Assembly: GCA_022494885.1 (NCBI GenBank)
Contig: JAGVSM010002945.1
Coordinates: 1-64,000, forward strand
Length of the DNA: 64,000 bases
From: Micrasema longulum
Lineage: Eukaryota; Arthropoda; Insecta; Trichoptera; Brachycentridae
Direction: 5' to 3'
Under the pieces are notes generated by a model. That model was not told the DNA's origin. It worked only from the letters and a program-made list of their open reading frames with translations, and ran no database searches. The position numbers were made by a program, and so were the translations under genes. Position 1 is the first letter of the stretch. Each line of letters begins with the position of its first letter. Shown one piece after another: positions 21,901 through 32,899 of the stretch.

Positions 21901-22461
21901 TATTATATAAATAAAACACGAGTGATACTTTAATCCACAAATTTGGAATATCCAGTGACCGGTTTCATCGCTTTCGCGACATCTTCGAGACTGGTATCTT
22001 TATTAAAGAGTGAAATGTATTTATACAAAACAGAGGTAAGGATAGATAATTCAAATGAATGAATGATAGATAATGAATGAAATGATAGATAATTCAAATG
22101 AAACAGAGGTAAGGATAGATAATTCTAATGATCCTTAAGATAAAATGACTTTATTTAATTTACTTACATATAACTTAAAGAGTGAAATGTATTTAGACAA
22201 AACAGAGGTAAGGATAGATAATTCAAATGAAACAGAGGTAAGGATAGATAATTCTAATGATCCTTAAGATAAAAATAACTTTATTTAATTTACTTACATA
22301 TAACTTTGAATTATCTATCCTTACCTCTGTTTTGTATAAATACATTTAACTCTTTTATAAAGATACCAGTCTCGAAGATGTCGCGAAAGCGATGAAACCG
22401 GTCACGGGATATTCCAAATTTGTGGATTAAAGTATCACTCGTGTTTTATTTATATAATAAA
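21901..22461. repeat. P2 palindrome with internal tandem repeats
   Basis: Outer arms of about 140 bases are inverted (left AAACACGAGTGATACTTTAA and GACCGGTTTCATCGCTTTCG; right the reverse complement to ATTTATATAATA). The centre has an ACAGAGGTAAGGATAGATAA unit repeated several times and an 80-base block repeated at about 22102 and 22226. No coding potential. Confidence 0.9.
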
Positions 22462-23495
22462 TTAACTATAAGCACCTGCTGACGAACTGCATTTTATGCA
22501 GTTCAGTCGGACTTGATAATTTGTATTGAATTTTTTGTGTGCTTTTGATAAATAAATTAAAAAAATACATTTATACACACACACGCTCACATACATACAT
22601 CCTCTTACATATACGTATATAAATATATCAATTTTATCCTTCTTGTTTTTTATTGTATAGTTTTTTAGTTGTCGTGGATAATTTTACTTACCTTGCGATG
22701 TAGTTTAATAGGCTTTCAGATTCTTTCCTTCCTAACTTAACAAGCCACTGGGCTATTATTTTTTTTGTACGGTTGTAACATCGGGTCGGGTGAATAAAAT
22801 ATATTTAACCTTATTTTAAATTCTAGGAGCCATAAAGCTAAAAGATCTCTGTCCGAAAGAAGGTCTCGTCCGCGGTACAATGTGTTTCCGTGACGTCACA
22901 CTACGAGTTGATATATTGTGTGCTGTTAAGACGTGGTCAATTTTGTTATTATGATGTATTGGGGTATATAACTAGAGTTAACATAAGCGTTCGAAATATG
23001 TTCCCACAACCTGCGGCCAATTGGCCTATGTTTGATATAACGGACTTTCGTCTGTTGCGAGCGTTCGCCTGCTACTTTTCTCCTCGAAATTACTAAAATG
23101 CCTATATGTACGCTAAGATACTGCACAAATCGATCTGGAAAAGCGACGGTAAACCTTTCACCGGCAAGTAACGTTCTTTTATCTTAATCAATACTTGTTT
23201 AAAATAGCTATTTTAATGTCAAAAAACATCTTATTTATATGTTGCAATCCGCGAATTATCTCCTGTCTCTGTCCTGCTCAGTTAGTCAGGCGTAAAGCAA
23301 AATGACAAACAAAAGTGTCATGTATGCGAAAGGGAGTGATATACTGAATGGAACTTACCGTAGACCGCTGTAAACGGTCTGTGCTTTTTACTGTACTACT
23401 TGTTTTGCTTGTCAAAGTCGACGTGACGATATTTGCTATCTCCGCTGGTCAATCGGCGGCTTTTAAGCTCGGATTTGTATGGAGTGGTATCTCTA
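22462..23495. other. No gene recognised
   Basis: Includes a CA-rich patch at 22570-22620 and a moderately GC-rich part at 22840-23470 with a small hairpin AGACCG-CTGTAAA-CGGTCT near 23364-23382. Short frames are uninformative. Confidence 0.35.
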
Positions 23496-23861
23496 CACAG
23501 GGTGTTCTTTAAACCCTGTTACATCCGAAACCACGATGATCAGTATGGGCAAGAAGACATATTGGTATTTTAAAAAAAATATTTAGAACGAAGAAAATTT
23601 GTAAAAATGAAATATTGAAAAGAACAAATGGTTGCTTACTTCTGCAGGGGAGAAACGAGGGTGCTGCGACCGCGCGGTTAACGGTGTGTCAGATTCCCTC
23701 CTCTCTCCCCTCATTTCTTAGCAAACATTTGTTATTTTCAATATTTTATTTTTTAAAAATTTATTCGTTCTAGAAAAATTATTTTAATGTGCCAATATGT
23801 CTTCTTGCTCATACTGATCATCGTGGTTTCGGATGTGACAGGGTTTAAAGAACACCCTGTA
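23496..23861. mobile_element. Foldback MITE (family FB), copy 2
   Basis: Starts ACAGGGTGTTCTTTAAACCC and ends GGGTTTAAAGAACACCCTGT. Arms are inverted through GTTGCTTACTTCTGCAGGGG on the left; the right inner arm is shortened (TTCTTAGCAAACATTTG). The middle is GC-rich. Confidence 0.9.
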
Positions 23862-24565
23862 TAGTATATCTCAATGTCATGATGATGAATTAATATTGTT
23901 TTGACATACAATTGCCGAACGTCTAAAACATCAAACTCCTTAAAGAGTTACTCTAAAGGATAGCGATATGTTTTTTTAAATTTCTAACTCTAAGATCAGA
24001 CTTTTGTCTCTTAACGGGAGGGTCGAGACAAGACAATGATGCACCTCCCTATCCTAAGATACCATACGACAATACACTTTGTACGAGGGCATATGTATGC
24101 GTGTTTGTATCTGAAGGTGAGATGATCAGTATAATCTTGCATGTAGCACCACCTATAAATCCAATATTTCACGTCCACCCTGCCTTGTAGGTGAATGGCC
24201 ACCCATTACGCCACGAGATGAATTTGTCTCCACTCGCCTCTCATTCTTGTAATTAAAAATTCTCATTCTAGAGAATATGTGATTTTGTTTAGTGTCACTG
24301 GCTGTTCCTTTAATTTTATTGTTGTAGTTAAGAAATCGAGAATTAAAAATCAACTGTTTCATTTTATGTCAGATCAAACAATTGGCAGATGAACTTGGCG
24401 GTGGATTTCTATTCAATAATTTCTAATGAGAAACTTCTAACGGGTGACTAATGCAATTTCCTACGCCAAATTTCCAATCTCGGCTACCGAATGTCATCAC
24501 TGTACTGCGACGAGTTCCTTGATCTTAAAATTTATTAATTATTATTATTAATGAAATCGTGCAAA
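23862..24565. other. No gene; possible tRNA-like SINE relic at 24170-24240
   Basis: On the minus strand TCTCGTGGCGTAATGGGTGG resembles a pol III A box, but I see no clear B box. The rest is unassigned. Confidence 0.3.
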
Positions 24566-24633
24566 ATGAGGAACTTCAGTGGCTTCAAAAAATATATTCT
24601 TACCGAATTTAAAAAATAAATATTATACATGTA
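24566..24633 (+). repeat. Left end of a T1-like MITE
   Basis: AATGAGGAACTTCAGTGGCT followed by ATATTCTTACCGAATTTAAA resembles the T1 left end at 12940. A mariner relic follows immediately. Confidence 0.45.
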
Positions 24634-24635
24634 TA

Positions 24636-25108
24636 CGAGGTGTGTTCAGAAAATAACGGGAATTTTTAAATTTCGCGGGTTTGGAGAGTCCTTCGACATT
24701 TTTTATTATGTTGGTATACGTGCCCCTGAAGTATTCTAAATTTTTCAGCTGTTTTCATTGTTTACTTTGTCTGTGGCAGCCGCTTCTAAGGTTACACGTG
24801 GTTTTATGAGCTCAGCGATTTTCGTTTGTTAAAAAAAATGGATCAAAGAAGTCGTATAAAATTGTGTGTAAAAAATGAAATAAAGTGTAAAAAAGTAAGT
24901 AAAATGTTGAGTAAAACAAGAGTTTACGAGTGGTATAAGCGTTTCCGAGATGGCCGTTAAGACGTTGAAGATGACGAACGGCCCGGACGCCCCAGCACAT
25001 CAACAACCGATGGAAACGTGGAAAAAGTTTAAAAAATTGGTTATGAACAATCGCCGAATCACAATCAGAGAAGTCGCTGATAATGTTGGCATAGCTGAAC
25101 ACACCTCA
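24636..25108 (+). pseudogene. Mariner relic (deletion derivative)
   Basis: The left end CGAGGTGTGTTCAGAAAATA and the last bases TGAACACACCTCA are inverted repeats, with TA on both sides. The frame from 24838 gives MDQRSRIKLCVKNEIKCKKV, then RVYEWYKRFRDGR, a stop, and DDERPGRPSTST, the N-terminal helix-turn-helix part of a mariner transposase. All catalytic parts are deleted, with only 13 bases of the right end retained. Confidence 0.85.
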
Positions 25109-25229
25109 TAGCATCGCTTTTATTTTGACGTGGCGTCACGAGCTTACGTCGGTGAGTTGTGGTGACATTTAAAAGTATAATCCCGTTGCTGTAAAAATAA
25201 ACTAAACGTTGAGAAACATGGCTACCCGG

Positions 25230-25520
25230 ATACCATCATTCAAACTGCTTACCATTATGAAAATAGTTACAGCAAACTTTTTTGCTTACACTAATTTAAA
25301 ATTCACATTGATTCATGATATTCACAACCAAAATACACGAAACTCAAAAATCTTCACGTGTCTAAATTTCGCTCAACGAAGTTCGGCGAAAAGTCTGTAA
25401 AAAATATTGGCCTTTTTCAATTTAAACAGTAAACTGCCTGACGAACTATAAAACGGAAAGTTGAATAGCAAATCTAATAGTGTCGCGATTAAAAAATATT
25501 ACTTAAATCTTTTTGATAGT
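25230..25520 (+). pseudogene. LINE 3' fragment, left part (split)
   Basis: TTTTGCTTACACTAATTTAA, then TTCGCTCAACGAAGTTCGGC and GTGTCGCGATTAAAAAATAT, match the minus-strand LINE at 49360-49880. Broken by the insertion at 25521. Confidence 0.8.
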
Positions 25521-26262
25521 TTTTTTTATTTTTTTTTTAATTTTTTTTTATTTAAATTTTATTGATAAACCCTTACGGGTTACATACATTTAACAAAATG
25601 TTTTCACTTTTAAAATTCACATTCTACTGTTAATAATAATATTTTTAACATCTTTTGTAAAGGTTGCCTGAGTCTTTTGTTTAGTTTTGTCTGGTAGTTT
25701 ATTGTATAATTTCAGTCCCTGGTTCATTAGTCTCGATTGTCCTTTTCTCGTTTTAAAAGATTGTATATGATATTTTTCCGATATTCTTGTATTGTGTTCA
25801 TGTTTGCTACAATTTTTTTCAAGTTTTAATTCTTCGTCTACAATTACATCAGTGGCTAATTTATGAATAAATTTTAAAGATTCTAGTTTAAAGAGTTCAG
25901 TTACGTTTAATTGTTTAGTTTGTTCAAAAAGTTCTTTAGTTGCTGTTAGATAGGGAAGGTCATATACTAACTTTTATATTTTATTTTGCTGTCTTTGTAG
26001 TCTGTTTATGTCATTTTGATATCCTGTTCCCCATAGTAGTTGCATTTAACATATTTTAGTTTTAACATATGCTTCATACATTAAAATTTTTTCCTTTATT
26101 GGAACAAAGTTTTTGATTTTAAAAAATAGACTCGATAAAGTCAAGTCAAACTCGAAGTTGCCACTTTGCTAATTAAATTGTTGATATGAATTGTCCATGT
26201 CAATTGTCTGTCTATTGTTAGTCCTAAGTATTTAACATGTGATAAGTTACATTAATAACTAA
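25521..26262 (-). pseudogene. LINE 3' fragment inserted antisense into another LINE
   Basis: Same family as 19741-20636: T-run, hairpin AACCC-TTAC-GGGTT (25568-25581), then a decayed ORF2 C-terminus (blocks read KLYNKLPDKT-, QSRLMNQGLK-). An inverted duplicate of the flanking sequence sits at its 5' end (26247-26261 against 26274-26288). Confidence 0.8.
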
Positions 26263-26450
26263 CACAACAGTGATAGTTATTAATGTAATTTATTTAGATA
26301 TTGTATAATACTGTGTTTTATGTTTTCTTACTGTTTTGGATTGTACTGATTTCACGTATTGTCACAAAAATGTTTTCTTTTTATGTACGGTCCCAAATGA
26401 GTTTTTTATATGGCTCCTGGGAGTAAATCTATTTCATGTATCATAATATG
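26263..26450 (+). pseudogene. LINE 3' fragment, right part (split)
   Basis: TAGTTATTAATGTAATTTAT, then TATTGTCACAAAAATGTTTT and ACGGTCCCAAATGAGTTTTT, continue the copy interrupted at 25520, judged by the uninterrupted relative at 49370-49560. Confidence 0.82.
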
Positions 26451-26659
26451 TTTTTTAATAATAAAAAAACTGATTTCATTAGCATTTTTAAATGCAACAG
26501 CGAACTGTCTAAGAATAAAATCATTGCCCCTGCGCTAACGCTGTCTGTAACGGAAGGTTAAACCGGTTGTAGAGACTAGATACTACCTACTAAATTATAA
26601 TACCCAAACAACTTTACCTAAAGTAATTACTAGCTTCATTGTAATTATCATAAATCGCT

Positions 26660-27060
26660 TCTCTTTCACATACGGTAGTTTATATGGACAAAATTCAGTA
26701 CCCTCATTCGGCAAAATATTGTTTTGACTTTGCGTTTAATTCTGTTCATGAAGATAAATCTATTGTTCTTGTCGTTTTGGATTATTGTATCAATATTTTG
26801 AGTTTGTCTAAATTGTTTTTTACAAAAACTAATTCTCCTTCCGTTGCCTTGTCGGGTCCCCCCGACGTTGGCGATCACTGCAGCGAAAGCATTTCTGTCC
26901 TGCGCTACTCTCATATTCCGCAGCCAGGACGACCGGCTTATTGATGTACTCGCCATAGTGATTCCTGGGAAATGATGACCAGAGTGGTTTTCCGTTGGCT
27001 TCTCTGGTAGATTTTTCTGTCGGGTTTACCTTCTTTTAGCTGGTTGGTTCCGGTTTGGAG
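26660..27060 (-). pseudogene. Possible LINE ORF2 C-terminus
   Basis: The minus frame SRSSWLRNMRVAQDRNAFAA then VIANVGGTRQGNG has the WxxxxxxAQDRxxFxxxI pattern seen at LINE C-termini. Support is by pattern only, and the plus-strand frame over the same bases is a shadow. Confidence 0.35.
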
Positions 27061-27399
27061 GCGCCAGAAACTCTTCTTTCATCTTCTCATTATCTGCTGT
27101 GATCACACCGTTATGAGTGTGATCCCATTGCCCAGGGTTCGTGACGTGGGCGCTAACGAGTTAGATTAGTCAGTAGTATTACCGGCGGAATGCGACTAAG
27201 CGTTCGCAGCATTTAATAGAATTACACCTTCTAGCGACCCCACTGACAGTTCGAACCCCAAAATAAACAAAAACTACGTATTTAATCCTCGGACCTAAAA
27301 CCGATATACAAAAGGGATAAAATCATGACGTGAAAAGCGTATGTTGAAAACAAACTGAGCTCCGCGATTGTCTTTAACCAGTAATAAGACAGGCATAAT
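27061..27399. other. No gene recognised
   Basis: Moderately GC-rich, with GATCACACCGTTATGAGTGTGATC palindromic around 27101-27125. No coding or splice signals that fit Flo2. Confidence 0.35.
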
Positions 27400-27690
27400 A
27401 AGACATAACAAGACATACAAAGACAAAAAAAATCATGTAACTAATCTACAATTTACCTATCTTGACCCCTAAGACTGAATTTTACAAAAAAGGCTAGTTT
27501 GATATAAACAACTTGACGAAAGTTGAGACGATAAAAATTGTTCACAAAATTACATTGAAAATGCTACCGTAGACGAATCTAATACCAGACAACATTACCA
27601 CATCAAAAAAGCAAGGTTAATTGCATGACATTCAAAAATACTTCACAATGTATTTTAACACCTTATTGACTTACCGTATACAAATTTAAT
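27400..27690 (+). pseudogene. LINE ORF2 fragment, decayed, same family as 19741-20636
   Basis: AAACAACTTGACGAAAGTTG, then ACGATAAAAATTGTTCACAA and CCAGACAACATTACCACATC, align with the NYLTKIETLKIVHKIAL and TRQQQHYHIEKA regions of the 19.8-20.5 kb copy. Stops throughout. Lies about 280 bases upstream of the Flo2 exon. Confidence 0.75.
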
Positions 27691-27973
27691 ATCAACATTA
27701 AAAAGGACTAGTGTCCTAATTATTGTCATAATTGACTATACTAACGTTTGTGTAACTCTAGCGGATTTTTTCAATTATAAAATAAAGAAAATGCCTAAAA
27801 ATAATGTTCGTACATAATATTAATTACTGAGGAAGATTTGTTCATGAGTTGTTGTTTTCATCATTCAGCATCTTCTTGTTTAGCTTTTTCGTTGGTTATA
27901 TTACTTTTTCTATGTTGTAACTTGTACTTTAATTATTTATTTATCTTTAATACCATTGTGTTTTCTATTTCAG

Positions 27974-28068
27974 GTGGATGTTGTGGATCTACGAAAAAGG
28001 AGACCATTGTTGGAGGATGGGCGTGGGCATGGTGGCTCGTCACAGATGTCCAGAGACTATCTCTCGAG
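27974..28068 (+). CDS. Flo2: Flotillin-2, internal coding exon (N-terminal membrane segment)
   Basis: Flotillin-2 is a membrane scaffold protein of the SPFH/PHB family that marks lipid-raft microdomains on the cytoplasmic face of plasma and endosomal membranes, usually as a hetero-oligomer with flotillin-1. The exon reads GGCCGSTKKETIVGGWAWAW, then WLVTDVQRLSLE. It keeps the adjacent cysteines known to be palmitoylated in the family and the tryptophan-rich hydrophobic hairpin. The first Gly codon is split by the upstream intron: acceptor AG at 27972-27973 after a T-rich tract, phase 1. The exon ends at GAG before a GT donor at 28069 (GTTTGT), phase 0. This is the second coding block of the family; the block with the start Met and myristoylated Gly is not visible upstream. 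The reading frame is intact, so the gene looks functional. Confidence 0.95.
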
Positions 28069-29362
28069 GTTTGTCAAAGTTGAAATCCTTTCTTTGTGTT
28101 AGAAGTAAACCTTATTTGTCTACAGTGGCTATGTTTTTGTTAGTGGTGACGCGGAGGTAATGCTGAATTTGATTGTTCTGGTCGTGAGATGTATAACATA
28201 ATATCATATATCTGGAAAATTCTTGCTCCAGCTTCTATTCATTCTATTCTTCTTCAGCTATATTTAAGTTGGACTTTTCTAATTTTGTAGTGTTTATTTA
28301 TTTACTTGACGGGCTGTTTAACCCAACACGTAATGCAAATTGTAAATATGTATTAGAAGTTAATGCGTAGAAAGCAAATGACTACTAAACTGCCGATATG
28401 CACAGAAAAATAGATCCAAACTATCCGCAGTATGTTTTATGTCCTCTTCAATTTGTATTTATCGTCTAATTCTCCATAAAATATTCCTTCCAAATCTTGT
28501 AGTACCTATGCACGTTTTGTCGTTAGATTTAATATAACAGATAAAACTTTGGTATTCATATCATATTTTTTATCTTTCCTTTGTTCTTCAATTGTTATTG
28601 AGTTCGCATTCTTCATGAAACCAATCATTTTGACCATCGTATTATTTTATTGTTTTGTTTGTTCTTTCTAGAGTTTTAGTCCCAACACTTATGTATGGAA
28701 GTGAAACATGGAACTGGCAGAGGAAGGATGAAAGCCGAGTGAACGCGGTTGAAATGCGATCTTTCAGACGAATGTGTGGGAAATCAATGTATGACAGGGT
28801 TACAATGATGAAATCAGGCGAGAGTGTAAATCTGAGACAAGTATAATTGATAAGATTAAGAAGGGGTCTCTGAGATGGTTTGGTCACGTAGAACGAATGG
28901 ACGACGAGAGAATGGTAAAACAAGTATATATGGCAAAAATGAACGGCAACGTTAGACGAGGACGACCAAGGAAGACGTGGCATGATCAGATAAACAAAAT
29001 CTTAAGTCTAGTCATGTCAAAAGCAGACAGAACCGAAGGGCATGTATGACAAGATGTATGAATGTGGAAGAGGCTAGGATTGTATGCCAGGATAGACGTG
29101 TGTGGCGGTCCATTCTCTCTGCCTACCCCTACGGGGAAATGGCGTGATGGTAGTAGTAGTTGTTCTTTCCCTTTTCTTCTAGTCTGTTTTCACTTTGAGC
29201 ATTGATTTAGGTGTGATGTCGAATATTTTATGAATTTAATTAGCAAATTCGGTATTTGCATCGTCTGTAGTATAAGTATTCGTTTATTTGACAGTTGACT
29301 AATTAGAATCTAAAATAAATGACCCTGCTTAAATGAAGTAAGTTTCTACATTCCTTCTCCAG
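28069..29362 (+). other. Flo2 intron between the two recognised exons
   Basis: GT at 28069-28070 and AG at 29361-29362 bound a 1294-base intron. It contains an RTE-like LINE fragment at about 28670-29160 in the same orientation as the gene. The rest (28069-28669 and 29161-29362) is AT-rich, with no further coding signal seen. Confidence 0.85.
28670..29160 (+). pseudogene. RTE-like LINE 3' fragment in the Flo2 intron
   Basis: Reads VLVPTLMYGSETWNWQRKDE, then SRVNAVEMRSFRRMCGKSMY, and after a frameshift IIDKIKKGSLRWFGHVERMD, DDERMVKQVYMAKM and RRGRPRKTWHDQ. Ends GGGGAAATGGCGTGATGG with TAG repeats. Sense orientation relative to Flo2. Confidence 0.88.
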
Positions 29363-29564
29363 GTGATGACTCTAAACCCCATGTGCGAGAGCGTTGAGAC
29401 AGCGCAAGGTGTTCCCCTGACGGTGACGGGAGTAGCGCAGTGTAAGATCATGAAAGCGGACGAACTCCTGGGAACTGCCTCGGAGCAGTTCCTCGGGAAG
29501 ACAGTGAAGGAGATCAAGATGACAGTTCTCCAGACTCTGGAAGGGCACCTACGCGCGATACTGG
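29363..29564 (+). CDS. Flo2: Flotillin-2, internal coding exon (start of SPFH/PHB domain)
   Basis: This exon continues the previous one in phase 0: VMTLNPMCESVETAQGVPLT, then VTGVAQCKIMKADELLGTAS, then EQFLGKTVKEIKMTVLQTLE and GHLRAILG. It is the first part of the SPFH (prohibitin-homology) domain, which sits against the inner membrane leaflet and supports oligomerisation. The acceptor is CCTTCTCCAG ending at 29362. The donor GTAAGT at 29565 is a consensus match and splits the final Gly codon (phase 1). Insect Flo2 continues with a TLTVEEVY-like block; I could not find it in the remaining 34 kb, so the next intron is either very long or runs beyond the window. Base composition is clearly more GC-rich than the surroundings, and there are no stops or frameshifts. 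Confidence 0.96.
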
Positions 29565-30847
29565 GTAAGTTTATTAATTGTCACAATGTGCTTTGATTGC
29601 TAGACAATCTGGAAGAAAAATAGGACACGGATAATGGAAAGACGTGTTACATTTTAATCATATTTTAGGCTTCAATTTGCGTGTACTAACTGCGGGGATT
29701 AATACGTAAATTTGATACATTGGTATTTTGCCGATCTTTTGACAATACTCTAGTGCTGTCATTTTGACGACAAATTTACATTTAAATTCATATTAATATT
29801 TATTTGATAAAAACAAAATATATGTTTTTATGTGTGTTTTATCAGGCCAGAAACCCTTGAACAATATCTCAATTAAGATATAAATACTCTCCAATAACAA
29901 AAGTATTTTTCCCTTAAATATACCTTATCTGATATGAAATATGTAAACCTCCAAAGTGATATTTTTAGTTGCCTGACTGCTCTTCCAATCGGCATGATCT
30001 TCTGAACGCTCTCGCGAAGATAGAAACGCTTCGCTTGCACATAATTTACCTTCTAATTACGCGCTGACAAGGCGCCCTCTACCTCCGCGACAGCGTTCAG
30101 AATCGCACCCCTGGAAGCCGGGAGGTAGAGCAGTCTGTGCTGACGTTGTCTAAGATATCCACCCGGAATATAAAAGTGTTCTCTCGAGCAAGAAAAGTCA
30201 ATCTGCTGTCAAGATTGATTGATTATTATTATTTAGTAATTGACGATCGCTAAAGCGCTCTGCCACTGTTTTACTTCATTTCCTCATCAGCAAATTCCTC
30301 CGCGTCACCGGTACACGCGTTTTATATTGGCATGAAATTATTATTTTTCCTGTTGTATAAGTTTCCTAGTATAAATGAAATATTACGCAATTGATAAAAC
30401 AGTTAATTTTATTGACATTTTCCTGAAATCAACATACCAACTTATTAATTCGATCGAATGGAATTATATCACCATTTCTTTATTCATTTACATTTTTTTG
30501 TTTACATTGGTTACATTTTTATGACATAATATATCACTTTATATATAAAAACAAAAAAATCCCAAATAGGCATGGCTTGTGCGTGGGGTATACTAAATCT
30601 TGAATGCATTATGAAATCTAAGATGTAGATACATTTATAAATACATAAAAAAACATATAAAATTAACTTTGAAAGTTACATTCTGTTTTTTTTTTGAGTA
30701 AGTAGAAAATATGAAACTGAAAAAATAAAAAATATATGCAAAGCAAAAATTAATTAATTTAAGTTAGAAAATTTAATTGAGATAAAATACAAAAGCAAAT
30801 AAAAAGTTTACCCGAAAAAGAAAACATTGACATTGACATTTTTATCA
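29565..30847. other. Flo2 intron, mostly AT-rich, with a GC-rich structured patch
   Basis: From the GTAAGT donor onwards no further Flo2 exon was found. At 29975-30135 nested inverted repeats occur: GACTGCTCT against AGAGCAGTC, TCTGAACGCT against AGCGTTCAGA, and CTACCTCC against GGAGGTAG. A TATAAAAG lies at 30169-30176. The patch may be a small foldback element or a regulatory site. Confidence 0.45.
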
Positions 30848-30856
30848 ATGAATTAG

Positions 30857-31025
30857 TGTCAAAGCACCAGTAAATGACCACCCCCCAGTAAATGACCATT
30901 GGTTAAATAAAACACAAAATAATAAGAATTGCTACATGTGCCCAGTCAAACAATTTTAGCACTAGAAACTATGACAAAAGCAGTTGGTTTTGCATGGTTA
31001 GCTAATGCCCAGATCATTACAGGCC
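30857..31025 (+). repeat. Left part of the TA-flanked MITE family T2
   Basis: GTCAAAGCACCAGTAAATGA, then AGAATTGCTACATGTGCCCA and ACTATGACAAAAGCAGT, match 63297-63425 closely. The right terminal repeat is missing. Confidence 0.85.
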
Positions 31026-31220
31026 AGCACGAAGATTTATTAGCGTATAAAAAAAAAATAGAATCATTTAAAACAAAAAAAAAAACATTTTAAAACATAA
31101 TGGTTGCTGTGAGAATGCGGAGAGGGTAGCTAATTCTGCGCTCTGCACAAGTAAGCAAACATTTGGTTTTTTTGTTGTTTTTTTTTAAAGTTTAAACGTT
31201 TTTAAATTTTAAAATATATA

Positions 31221-31590
31221 TACAGGGTGTTATTTAAACCCTGTCACATCCGAAGCCACGGTGATCAGTACGACCGAGAAGACATATTGGCTCATTAAAA
31301 TACATTTTTAGAACGAATAAAATTTACAAAAATAAAATATTTAAAAAAACAAATGGTTGCTTACTTCTGCAAGAGAAGCGAGGAAAGGGGAGGGGAAGTC
31401 TGATACACCGCCAAACACGCCCTCTCTTGCTTCTTCCCTGCAGAAGTAAGCAACCATTTGTTTTTTTAAATATTTTACCTTAAAAAAAATTCTGCATTCT
31501 AAATATTGTTTTAAATATGCTAATATGTCTTCTTGCCCATACTGATCATCGTCGTTTCGGATGTGACAGGGTTTAAAGAACACCCTGTAT
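31221..31590. mobile_element. Foldback MITE (family FB), copy 3
   Basis: Begins TACAGGGTGTTATTTAAACC and ends GGGTTTAAAGAACACCCTGT. Inner arms GGTTGCTTACTTCTGCA and TGCAGAAGTAAGCAACC are perfectly inverted. A partial, diverged right end follows at 31591-31668 (ATACCGATCATTGTGGTTTC). Confidence 0.9.
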
Positions 31591-31668
31591 ATGCCTATAT
31601 GTCATCTTGCTCATACCGATCATTGTGGTTTCGGGTGTGATAGGCTTAATCATACATGCTGTATATAT

Positions 31669-32016
31669 ACATTTTCGGTTTAGTGACATCTATGAATAAA
31701 AAAAGTAACAAATCCTCGTATGTTAGACCGAAATTTTACAACTTGGTTTTTCATGCAAGAGAATTAATTTTCGATTTGATAACAGATGGCGGTATACGTA
31801 TTAAATATTGGTTTGAAGAAATGTGATATAGGTACTTGAAATTATGACTCTTAACGAACACAATAGGTACATCATTTACATTTTTTTTAATTACGTAAAA
31901 TTTTTGCTTCTGTTATTTAAAAATAAAACTATATAATTTTTGGTTTAGTTTGCTTTTTATAGTTTCAGATTTTTCTGTATTAATTAAATCGCCATTCGCT
32001 TCGTATCACTTCATTA
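31669..32016. other. No gene recognised
   Basis: AT-rich between two repeats. No coding or RNA features seen. Confidence 0.4.
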
Positions 32017-32592
32017 TAAATTATTATGAAAATAAAACTTTTTTGTTAGTGTCGCACAATTTCTATTCTTTTACAAGAACACTACTACAGTTTCGGGAGA
32101 GCACTCCTCGTGATTACACCCCTCGCCTTTATATTTCCTGTACTGTGTGATACTGGACCTCCCTCACCCCATTTACCACCCCCGTAGACATGGGCCCGCG
32201 TCTGTCTACACCCTCTTAGCCAAGCGGATGTCTTCCCACATACCAAATCTTTGGTTTGATTATTAATGTAACTTTGACTTATTGCTAGATTTTATGAACT
32301 AAATTTCACTTAACATTCTTTCCCTCATTGATTATGTTTCCGTATCTGAACTTTAAATAACTATCCGTATGAAAGTGGAATATCCACCCTACTTTAGGTT
32401 CCATCGCCGATTGATTCGTTGGTATTTTGTATAGATTCTATAATAACACCGTAAAGAATATACTGAATTTACAATTAGTTTAATATCACCCGTATATGGG
32501 AGGAGTGCTCTCCCGAAACTGTAGTAGTGTTCTTGTAAAATAATTAAAATTGTGTAATACTAATAACAAATATTTATTTTCATAATAATTTA
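32017..32592. repeat. P3 element with about 100-bp inverted arms
   Basis: The left arm (ATTATTATGAAAATAAAACT, then TACAAGAACACTACTACAGT and TTCGGGAGAGCACTCCTC) is inverted at 32490-32592. The middle is about 370 bases with no open frame. A small relic lies at 15500-15560. Confidence 0.88.
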
Positions 32593-32899
32593 AGATTTTT
32601 ATAATTACTACGACTTGCTAAATTCTAAACACATCTATAAAAAGTAGAAGAGCTATTATTAAAATGATTTTATTTTTATTAATAAACCTTCTTTTGAAGT
32701 TTTCATGCGTTTTCAGTCGGTCACTTGAGCCCGAGACGCATTGTATTATAATGTTATTTTAATGAATTTTATGTAATATTGTTGTGATTCTTTTTTTATG
32801 TTGAACTTGGTTATTACGAGGAAGATGGGACCGATAGAATTCGCTCGTTATAAGCGTTACTCGTTATATTAGAGAAAGGTTTTTTATACAATCGCTTTA
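32593..32899. other. No gene recognised
   Basis: AT-rich. Includes CGCTCGTTATAAGCGTTACT near 32843 with no known meaning. Confidence 0.35.

Noticed and set aside
21901..22461. CRISPR-like array from the repeated ACAGAGGTAAGGATAGATAA units
   Set aside because: Repeats are irregular, lie inside a palindromic transposon-like unit, and the genome is eukaryotic.
22827..22874. Exon-like segment (AG before, GT after, frame SHKAKRSLSERRSRPR)
   Set aside because: No resemblance to flotillin-2 or another known protein, a weak donor, and easily produced by chance in 64 kb.
1..27960. Flo2 start exon (MGN-like, myristoylation site)
   Set aside because: Searched by eye for the conserved start ending in a phase-1 G before GT; nothing convincing found.
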